Shown here in pieces: positions 56,084-64,000 of a stretch of 64,000 nt of DNA. The notes beneath the pieces are model-generated. The model saw only the letters and a program-made list of their open reading frames with translations. It was not told the origin of the DNA and did no database searches. The translations under genes were made by a program, and so were the position numbers. How positions within the stretch are numbered: position 1 is the stretch's first letter; each line of letters opens with the position of its first letter. This DNA comes from Microdochium bolleyi (lineage: Eukaryota > Ascomycota > Sordariomycetes > Xylariales > Microdochiaceae), in contig KQ964274.1 of assembly GCA_001566295.1 (NCBI GenBank), positions 1 through 64,000 of the forward strand, given 5' to 3'.

Positions 56084-59000
56084 ATGGATAGGCTCCGGAG
56101 TCCGCTGAGAAGCGTCGGCAAAGCCATCGACTCCTTCAACACAGCCCTAGAAAGCACAGAGTCTCTGAACAGTTTTCGAAAGAAGACCAAGGTACGGAAT
56201 CTCCCGCCTTGCAGCGACGAGCACGAGGATCACGTAGGCTTACCTCTTCCCTGTTGTTAGGAATGGAGGGCATCCGGCCCTCTCCACTACGAGCCTCTGC
56301 CAACAACCACGAGCATTCGTCTCATCAAACTGGCGCCCTCCAGGAAGATGCACCAAGCCGAACAAACAGGAAAGCCGCTAAGCGGCACGGCGGAAGACGA
56401 TGAAGATGACATTCACTTCACCATGCAGGTAGCAGAGCTCGACCGGGGCCCTAGATTCACGGCACTTTCGTATACCTGGCGCCAGCAACGTTCGGCCGCT
56501 GGCGCATGGCTTAGTAGGGCCGCCAGCGTACTCGGACAATCTTTCGTCGATGGAACCCTCAAGGTTGAACCCCCGAATGTCGATGAGCCGCTTGCAGCGA
56601 GCCGGAAAGTGTTCTGCAACGGACAACCGATGGACATTTTTGAGAACTTGTTCGCGGCACTCAAGGAGGTCCGGCGAAAGCTCCCTGGGGCATGGCTTTG
56701 GATTGACGCTGTGTGTATAAACCAGAGGTACAGGCCCCTTCCATCCATCCAGATCGCACGGGCCATATGTGGCAGGTCCTGATCCATTTCGCAGTGACAC
56801 GGCGGAGATTGATATGCAGATGCGGATCATGGGCCGCATTTATCAGAATGCACGACTTGTTCTCGTCTGGCTTGGATCCTGTCCTACGGTCGCCGAAAAA
56901 GGCCTTGAAATACTAGACGCTATGGCGCTGTCCAACGATCCGCTGCCCGACTATCCACTATACAGATCCGAGCTAAACATCGGCAAGGGAGCTGTTGACG
57001 ATTGGGTTCAACACTATGCCGCTTTCACTGCATTCCATCTTGCTTCCAGGTCCTGGCACAAACGCGTCTGGGTCGTTCAGGAAGTCTGTCTTGCCAGGAA
57101 GGTCATTTTTATGCACGGCAGGCATGAGATCAAACTTGAAACGCTATCACTCTCGTGCAACTGGTGTCTGAATAGCCAGGGTCATGGTGAGAGTACCACC
57201 TGGCTCGACATTCAGGCGATCCTAGGTATCAACCTTGTCAGGCACATGCAATTCCTGCCGGCGACGCTCAGAGCCCGTGAATCATTTGCAATGGGCTACA
57301 AGTGGACGCTGCTCCAATGGTTTCAGGCTTGCAAAGGGAGAGCAGCGAGCGAAGGCAAAGATTTTGTTTTCGGCGGCTTATCTTTAGTGCGAGAAGACTG
57401 TTTGTCCATCGACCAGAGCCTTCAGACCTCAGTCTCTGCATTCTCGAAAACGACACGTTTGGGAAAGGATATCGAACACTCCAGCAACGCTTCAAACACG
57501 GTCGGCTCCGCGGCGGAAGCTCCCACGACTCTAACACCAAGAGGGCTATGGTCTAGACTTGCTCCCGACTCTTCAGCTGTAGCTTGCGAGGTCTTCGTCA
57601 ATGCCACTGCTTGTTTACTGACCCATGAGCCAGTGGAGGAGGTTCTCAAGATGTCCGCACGTCTCCGCGATAAGCACCGTTACAGAACCCGCAAGACGAC
57701 CCAACCTCTGGACGATAAGGCGTTCTCGGGCCTCCCTTCCTGGGTGATCGCAATTGGATCGTGGACGGTGAGTCTATGTTCAATTCCGTTTCGCTGGGAG
57801 GAACACTCGGCAATCCTTCTTCTTAGAGAGCTGCATTAAACACCGCCGTTTGTACACTGGTGCTCTCTATGACAGCATGCTAATTTGTCTGACAATTACC
57901 CAGTGTGGCCTGACAGCGGACTTGCTCCCACTTGGCACGACCCAGCCCTTCGCAGCTTGCACCTCAAGGCCCGTAGTACTAGCAGGAAGCGATAGATTTC
58001 AGGGAGCCCAGACACCTACCAGCGGCAGCAGTGTCTTCGGCTACACAAAGCTTGAGGCAGTGGTAACTCCAGAGGTCTCTGCCATCCCCGAGACCACAAC
58101 TCACTATCCTGCGGCACGCTCACAAACGGTCTGGCCACAGCCTTTGATATCTGCAGACGGCAGAGTGCTTTTCGTTGGAGCTGCAGTTGTCGATCATATT
58201 GCGTCAGTAGAGTATGAGACTGACATTCCGCCCGGATTCGACGAGCTCAGAAAGTTGATGCGGTTCTTGGTACATGCTAAGGATATCCACGTTGCCGCGC
58301 GCTACGAGGCCGTCAAAGCACATTGGGCTACAGATGGCGGCAGCGAGACTCGACCTTGTCTCTTGGAAGACGTTGCTTGTGCCATGGTCGCTGGCCACGT
58401 CAACGGCAAAAAGGTAACACCCTCTCAGGCAGGGCCTTGGCTGTGCGAGTCGATCCAGTCGAGGGCCACACACGCCCTGGCCATCACCGAGCGGAAATCA
58501 AGAGACGATCAGCAAGGTCTGGCAGTGATTGCAGAAGTCACAGCCGAGCTCGAGGCGCTTAAAGCCAGCTACTCGCACCTCCGCTGGCCCCAGGAGACTC
58601 CGGTGGTGCACCTGGAGGAGGATGCGGCTCGTGCCAAAGCAGACAGAGGAGAGTCCTGGAACAAGCGGCTCGAGGAACTCTCAAGCAAGCGGGCGGCTGG
58701 GACCAACTCGCAAAGCAGTTTCCGGGGCGCGGCCATCCTGGACCGTGTCAAGATGAGCGCCAACGACGTCTTTGACAGCGTCAACGACTGGAGCTACGTG
58801 TGGATGTCACCCCCACATGAGCGATTCCGCCGCATGGTCTCGGACGAGTGCTCCGCCTTCGAGGTGGCGAGCACCAAGATGCTTTCGTGGCGCAGGATAT
58901 GTTTGACCCGGCGTGGCCGCGTGCTGCTGGGGCCTCGTTGGGTCGATAATGGAGACAGCATTGTGCTGTTGCCGGGGGCCTCCGTGCCGTTCGTGCTGAC

Positions 59001-59265
59001 GCAGGAGAAGGACGACCTGGCCAGGGAGGAGGCGAGGGTCAAGAACTGGCTGTCCCTTATTGGCAAAGGCGGTGCCGACGCCATGATGTGGGCTTTCCAC
59101 AAGGCGCAGCTGAATTCTAGATTGCTCGAGATTCAGGAGAGGCTGCGACAAGTCGCAGGGCAGGATGAGCAGTATTGGCTCCTCGTTGGGGAAGCCTATG
59201 TGCAGGGCATCATGCAGGGTGAGGCGGACGTCGGACTGGAGTTTGGCCGAATAGGTATTATTTGA
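56084..59265 (+). CDS. HET-domain (heterokaryon incompatibility) protein (four exons, 969 aa)
   Basis: HET-domain proteins take part in non-self recognition and programmed cell death after hyphal fusion, though many have no known partner. Exons 56084..56191, 56261..56727, 56795..57767 and 57904..59265 join through introns of 69, 67 and 136 nt; 970 codons in frame. The start is MDRLRSPLRSVGKA, with a good context (GCCATGG). The HET domain opens with LHYEPLPTTTSIRLIKLAPS, then FTALSYTWRQQ, the LWIDAVCINQ core across the second intron, MGRIYQNARLVLVWLG, and later WVVQEVCLARKV. The remaining 550 residues follow the pattern of large HET proteins: LPSWV, a variable part, and a C-terminal beta-rich end with GDSIVLLPGASVPFVL and YWLLVGEAYVQGIMQGEA. 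No second effector domain is recognised. The ALSYTW box has RQQ instead of the usual WG(D/S), a possible sign of divergence. Confidence 0.9.
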
Positions 59266-59947
59266 TTATAAACTTGATCTTGTGGGCCTAGGTAGATAGC
59301 AGGCATGCGGACAATGCAACGACGGAGTCTTCTTATTCACTCTTGGGAGAATCGTGTGGCCGCAGAGTGATCATGCCTGGAACTCTTCGGCTTGCCATCA
59401 TAGGCCCAAAGGACTGGAGGACCACTATTATGCATAGCTGCTTCGCTCTCGTCATGCTGGGAATCCCGAAAGAGGCGCGGTCTTTAAAAAAACAGGTGGC
59501 TTTGGCCATCGTTCAGGTATGTGTTGCTGAAGGAAGCACATGCTCGCTCTGCCGTTCGACCAGTACGGGTGCCCCACACGATCCGAGACTTGTCGAATGA
59601 CGTTGAGTGCCGATGGGTCCCACCACAGCTTCCAACTTCAACAAAGATCCGAGACACCCTGCACACAGGGCGAACAGCTTCAGCCCAAGGAATGCCCAAC
59701 TCTTCTCGACCGCGCCCTCGTTTCCGTCTTCATCTCCGGCTGCTGCTCTCTCTCCGCTCGAACCACCCCTTCTCAGCGCAACTCTCCGCTCACCCACTGC
59801 GGGTGCACACGGCGCTCGCGAGCTCGGTCTTGCGCTCCTGACGTGGGTCCGACGACTGGACTTCACGTGCGACGCTGGCACTCCCGAGCGGGCACTCAGT
59901 CCTCGCCCACCGCATACGGCGCCTCGAGCGGCGCAGATATTGCGACG
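59266..59947. other. HET 3' flank and Spo7 5' leader
   Basis: About 680 bp. The Spo7 reading frame is open back to an ATG at 59540, so part of this may be translated; see the corresponding finding. No other gene. Confidence 0.55.
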
Positions 59948-61210
59948 ATGGCCGATTCGATAGACTCGATTGTAAAGGGCGCGCCCCAGACAGACATCCA
60001 GCCGCCCCCAGTACCGACGATAGACCCTACCGGCGACGGCAAGCCCGGCGATCCGCTCAGCCACACGCCGAGCTCGCCGTCCATGATCTACCTCAACATG
60101 CTCATCCTCGAAGCCTCCCTGCGCGCGCAATTCCTCGAGCTCCGCACGCGGCGGCGGAAGCACACGTTCTTCCTCGGACTGCTGGCGATCTGGAACACCT
60201 TCTTCGGCTACTGCCTCTTCTTCGCGCCCAGAGAGGACGGCAGCGGCATGGGCGGCTCCGTGTACTGGATGGTCGATATGGCCGAGAAGGTCTGCTTCAT
60301 GGCTGGCGTGCTGACGGGCATGCTAGTCTGGGCCACGGGCATTTGGGAACGCGGCATCCGCTGGCCTCGGCGGTGGCTCGGCATCTCGAACCGTGGCCTG
60401 CGCGGCTTTAACTGCAAGCTGGTCATCACCAAGCGTCCGCTGCTTGTGGAGCTATTCTCGACGATCGTCTTCTTCTTCACCTATGGCGCATTCTCGAGCA
60501 CGGCGGGGCAATATCGATACATCGACCCATTGATACTACGTGAGGTCGATCGCGAGCTCAACATCAACCGCCAGGAGCATCCCACCCTGCCATACGTGAC
60601 CGTTGGAGACGAGGAGAAGGGCGGGCATGAAGAGGACCTCGCGCCGGGTGGCGACTACGTCAAGCTCCTACTCCTTGCGAAACCATTCTCACCCAACTTC
60701 CGCGAGAACTGGGAACTGTACAGGACGGAGTACTGGGACAAGGAAAACGAGAGGAGGAACCTGATAAGAACCAAACTCGAAGCTCACGACAAGAAGATTG
60801 TCAAGGAGCGCTACGGATGGCGATGGTGGCTGCCCGGGTACCGCAGTGCTGCACGCATTCGGCCCGCCCACGAGGAATCTGAGAAGCACCACCACGCACC
60901 GCACCTGCATCACGCCCACCACCACCGGGCCGCAAGCATCTCGAAGGAGGAGAAACGGACGCGGAGCGCCAGCCTGCGGCGGAATAGTTCTTCGGCGGGG
61001 TCCACGCGCAGCCGCACGCCATCAGCAGAGGTCGCGGATGATGGTAACACCGTGAGCCGACAAGCTAGCGTCTCGTCGAACGCATCGGACAAGAAGCGCA
61101 AGAAGCACCTGTCAACGGGGTCTCGCTCGAAGCGCGAGTCTCGTTCCCTGACACCAGAGTACTCATCCCCGCTGGCGCAGGCAAGCAAAGCCAGTGACGA
61201 GGTTGCATGA
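59948..61210 (+). CDS. Spo7-like regulatory subunit of the Nem1-Spo7 phosphatase
   Basis: Spo7 binds the phosphatase Nem1 in the nuclear/ER membrane; the complex activates the lipin-type phosphatidate phosphatase Pah1 and so controls the balance of membrane and storage lipid. From the ATG at 59948 the single-exon protein has 420 aa. It starts with a Pro-rich segment. Next is the conserved SPSMIYLNMLILEASLRAQFLELRTRRRKHTFFLG part with a first membrane segment (LLAIWNTFFGYCLFF), a further hydrophobic stretch (CFMAGVLTGMLVWATGIW), and a second membrane segment (VELFSTIVFFFTYGAF). The conserved cytosolic part LLLLAKPFSPNFRENWELYR TEYWDKENERR is present. The C-terminal 120 residues are a His-rich then Ser/Arg-rich disordered tail. 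A longer version from 59540 would add 136 low-complexity residues. Confidence 0.93.
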   Translation: MADSIDSIVKGAPQTDIQPPPVPTIDPTGDGKPGDPLSHTPSSPSMIYLNMLILEASLRAQFLELRTRRRKHTFFLGLLAIWNTFFGYCLFFAPREDGSGMGGSVYWMVDMAEKVCFMAGVLTGMLVWATGIWERGIRWPRRWLGISNRGLRGFNCKLVITKRPLLVELFSTIVFFFTYGAFSSTAGQYRYIDPLILREVDRELNINRQEHPTLPYVTVGDEEKGGHEEDLAPGGDYVKLLLLAKPFSPNFRENWELYRTEYWDKENERRNLIRTKLEAHDKKIVKERYGWRWWLPGYRSAARIRPAHEESEKHHHAPHLHHAHHHRAASISKEEKRTRSASLRRNSSSAGSTRSRTPSAEVADDGNTVSRQASVSSNASDKKRKKHLSTGSRSKRESRSLTPEYSSPLAQASKASDEVA

Positions 61211-61954
61211 GCAGCCTCGATGTCCTCGCGCAGAAAGCTTTTAGCAAGCCAAGCAGGGATTACTTGGTGACGATGATCCGTAGATATTCAAGAAAAAAGC
61301 ATTGGTCTATGCCAAAATAGATGCTCGTCCGCACAGACAGCTTGACAGTGAAGGCAACAGGCCAGGCAGTCCATGATGGTTTAGAGAGACCATGGCCCAC
61401 TGGGTGTCCTTCCCTGTGCCATTCGATTCCACCGGCTATCTGTGTCAAATACGGAAACACACATTAAAAGCTCCCGTTGGTTTCAAGGTAGTTACTCTCT
61501 AACATGTTATCACGATGTGACTAACCCAAGAGTGACATGGGCATTAGTACCGTGGCTGTGAACCGTTCTCCGAGTAACTTCAGTTACTCTAGGCTGCGCA
61601 TACCACTTGCTTTCTATGCCGCAAAGGATCTTCTCTACGGCAATCCCTATTGAAAGACCATCTAGTGCCTAGCCGCCCGGAGGTTCAGAGAGCCAAAGGT
61701 TCCTGAGGCAGTTGCGCCAGAGCGACTGGGTTCGCCCCACATCGCCAGGCACCACCCGCATCAGGAAACCCCAACCTGTCGCCGCTGCAGGGCCAACGGA
61801 AAGCTTAAGACAACGACACTCCACGAGCGTCCATGGTGTGACCTTCCGCGACACAACCTTTTCACCAGTCTTAAATTTGTCCTTGTCGGCACCACACCTC
61901 ACCCTCAGCAACCAAGAGGAACCCTTTCAGTAATCAATCGGCAAAGAAGACAAC
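61211..61954. other. Intergenic region Spo7 - phosphatase-like gene
   Basis: About 740 bp: Spo7 3' flank and promoter of the following gene. No gene supported. Confidence 0.6.
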
Positions 61955-62989
61955 ATGGCCCCGTTAGAGAGCCGTGGCAGGTTTGCGACTCCGACAGCGG
62001 CCTTTAGTGGCAGGCCACCAAGCCCTCCACCTATCGTCATCCCGGCCGTGCCAATCGCCAAAGCGCTGGCTCCCATCGCTCTGGTGCCCAGCTTTGCAAA
62101 CATCGACCCGGCTTTTCTCAGCCCAGAGGATCTCGCAATCATCACACAGAATGCCAAGCCGCAGATAGCAAGGGACTCTGCCCAAAATTGGACGTACGAG
62201 AGTCGGCGCCAAGCTCAACAGATCCTCGACTTTCTGTACCTTGGCCCCTCGAGTGTTGCCAAAGACCGCCAGTGGCTCAGGGACAACGGCTTCACCATGC
62301 TGCTTGCGGCGCGGAGTTCATGGATGGCCGGAGTCCAACTCATGAGTGCTGATCGAGTCGCGGCTGAGCTCGGTATTCAAGCGGCGCACGTCGACGTCTC
62401 GGGACACCAAGAGCTGATTCGCGCATTCCCAGATGTGGTGCGGATGATCAACAACCACATGCTCAGTGTGTATCGGGATCAGGCAGTCTCAGCCAATGAT
62501 GCCGCTCAGCAGTATCCTATCCAGCCACCAACAGACTATCAGAATCACATAGCCATTGACCAAGGCAACTTCAAGAGGGGCAAGATTCTGGTCTTCTGCG
62601 AGTCAGGCAACGACCGGTCTGCCGGTGTAGTCGTGGCATATCTCATGTCCGTCTACGGACTTGACATGGTCTCGGCTGCCCAGTTTGTGCAGTACAAGCG
62701 CTTCTCCGTTAGCTTGGAAGATGACCTGAAGCAATTGCTCCTCACGTATCAGGGCATTTTGGAGGCGCAGCGCACCGTCAACACTTTCACACTCGGCACA
62801 CCCAGCATCACTACACAGACCACAATCAATCAAGAAAACAGCAGCCATCCACGCAAGAGAGGCATCAACGACGTCATGCACATGGACGAGGACGGTGATG
62901 AAAATTCCATGGCTGGGCAGGAGTTCGCTCTCGACGCCGCAAGATATCAGGACCGCGCAAGTTTCATGCCGTTTGTTGACGATGCGTAA
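61955..62989 (+). CDS. Dual-specificity-phosphatase-like protein with FCESGNDR loop
   Basis: A single-exon 344-aa protein. The N-terminal 80 residues are Pro/Ala-rich. From about residue 85 it follows a dual-specificity phosphatase pattern: ILDFLYLGPSSVAKDRQWLRDNGFTMLLAAR is the usual opening (cf. IT.VL..) and residues 208-231 form the P-loop region RGKILVFCESGNDRSAGVVVAYLM. The CX5R signature is intact with Cys215 and Arg221, but the residue before Cys is Phe rather than the common His, and the loop is ESGND, a variant I associate with STYX-like and fungal-specific members. So phosphate or phosphoprotein binding is likely, and catalysis is possible but unproven. The C-terminus holds a KR-rich site (HPRKRG) followed by acidic residues and may be a nuclear-localisation signal. 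It lies downstream of Spo7 on the same strand. Confidence 0.85.
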   Translation: MAPLESRGRFATPTAAFSGRPPSPPPIVIPAVPIAKALAPIALVPSFANIDPAFLSPEDLAIITQNAKPQIARDSAQNWTYESRRQAQQILDFLYLGPSSVAKDRQWLRDNGFTMLLAARSSWMAGVQLMSADRVAAELGIQAAHVDVSGHQELIRAFPDVVRMINNHMLSVYRDQAVSANDAAQQYPIQPPTDYQNHIAIDQGNFKRGKILVFCESGNDRSAGVVVAYLMSVYGLDMVSAAQFVQYKRFSVSLEDDLKQLLLTYQGILEAQRTVNTFTLGTPSITTQTTINQENSSHPRKRGINDVMHMDEDGDENSMAGQEFALDAARYQDRASFMPFVDDA

Positions 62990-64000
62990 GAAGACGGGCA
63001 CGTCGAGTGAGAAAACTATGCGCGGTTTTCATGCGAACCATGGCTCATAGATTTCGTGTTCGGCATACATTGGTAGTACACTCTTGTTTCGTTGTGGTCA
63101 GCCGGCGTTGGTGGAAAAGGCATATACCCATGGGCTGTCTTTCCGATTCCCTTTGTCTGTTTATCTTGCATCGCATTGCATCGCATTGATTGCCATAGAT
63201 TTTGGTAGAAATCATCAATTGGCACTTCCCTGGTCAATCTTTTGGTTCTTCTCGTGCTGTCGGATGACGATCGTGGAGGTTTTGGTTCGACAGCCTCACC
63301 TCGGCCTCACTAGCGACGAGTTGTTGGCCGCTTGATGCATCTGGCCCGAGGTTTCATTGCATTGGTCAATAATAATGATCTCAGGCACCTGGGGATACTT
63401 GAACTGTCCGATACGAATGTTCCAGTCTTGATGCTCGGTCCGAAAAGTTGCCAGCCGGATGACAATCCCTATCCAGCCACCTCGTCCGCCACACCTAGCC
63501 AGGCAACCACACTTCGCGGTTGCTATGCCACAACGAGGCCATCTCGTGGCGGGGAGACCAGCCACCTCGCTCGACCCCGCGATCATCCCACTTGCACAAA
63601 TGCCTGAGGTTGTGTGTAATCCTCGGGTCGCCTTCTGGAGTACCAGCTCGAGTACGCAACCCGACGTCTCAACCCCGCCATCTCTTCCTCGTCGCTCTCC
63701 ACTACTCACCACCAACCACTGACATCAACAACACCACCACTCACTACACAATCCTCCTCGTGTCTTCTTGTGCCCCATAAGCGCAATACGTGAGGCACGA
63801 TCTGGACAGAAGCAACAACACAGATCTCACTTACCAGTACCACTCTGATGACACCACGACTTAGACACAGTCGCCCACTGCCTCGCCATCATCGATCAAC
63901 GGAACCGCAACGAGGGGTAACTACTCCCAAGTCCCGAGCCATCACTCTACAGAGCCTTCTTACTTGATTATACTGCGAGCCTGCCCAAATTGTAAGCCTC
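62990..64000. other. Right-edge intergenic region
   Basis: About 1 kb after the phosphatase-like gene. Only short open frames. A GTAAGC near the last bases follows C/A-rich sequence that could be a 5' leader of a gene beyond the window; this cannot be tested here. Confidence 0.5.

Noticed and set aside
1..64000. CRISPR arrays, insertion sequences, rRNA and bacterial-type operons
   Set aside because: No regularly spaced direct repeats, transposase frames or rRNA sequence were seen; gene structure is clearly eukaryotic.

Overview
The window is nuclear DNA of a filamentous ascomycete (Pezizomycotina, most likely a Sordariomycete). The evidence is short introns of about 48 to 160 nt with GTRNGT donors and CTAAC/CTRAC branch sites, a Dicer-like 1 gene, a HET-domain gene, a FlbA-type RGS gene with two DEP regions, a fungal ArAE_2 membrane protein and several secreted or GPI-anchored Ser/Thr-rich proteins. 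GC content is moderate, and I see no AT-rich RIP block, transposon ORF, rRNA, tRNA or CRISPR array. Gene models below were spliced by hand and every listed exon set keeps frame.

Left part (1-23 kb): a disordered protein (minus); a 4 kb intergenic stretch; an unknown coiled-coil protein with a duplicated WRPDSPE motif (plus); a UCH-family ubiquitin hydrolase (minus); dicer-like 1 in five exons (minus); the PP2A-associated TAP42 (plus); the Paf1-complex subunit Cdc73 (plus); and a GPI-anchored, CCG-6-like wall protein (minus).

Middle (23.7-47.7 kb): a FlbA/Sst2-type RGS gene (minus), then about 12.6 kb in which I can support no gene, then a 12-exon pyridoxal-phosphate decarboxylase (minus) whose model needs a 5-nt micro-exon, then an aromatic-acid-exporter-type (BRE4-like) membrane protein (minus).

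Right part (48-64 kb): IST1 (ESCRT-III-associated, plus); an 8-exon secreted protein built from two related Cys/Thr modules plus a C-terminal Cys domain (plus); a mitochondrial-looking ABHD4/5-CLD1 type alpha/beta hydrolase (minus); a 969-aa HET-domain protein (plus); Spo7, the regulatory subunit of the Nem1 lipin phosphatase (plus); and a dual-specificity-phosphatase-like protein with a FCESGNDR loop (plus).

Most genes are housekeeping or signalling genes with no operon-like logic. Functional themes that recur are lipid metabolism (Spo7, CLD1-like hydrolase), TOR/PP2A and G-protein signalling (TAP42, RGS), RNA silencing (DCL1), ubiquitin/ESCRT (UCH, IST1) and non-self recognition (HET). I did not find a clearly new multi-gene system. 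The best leads are the micro-exon, the decarboxylase with its long C-terminal extension beside an ArAE-family transporter, the duplicated-module secreted protein and the gene-poor block.
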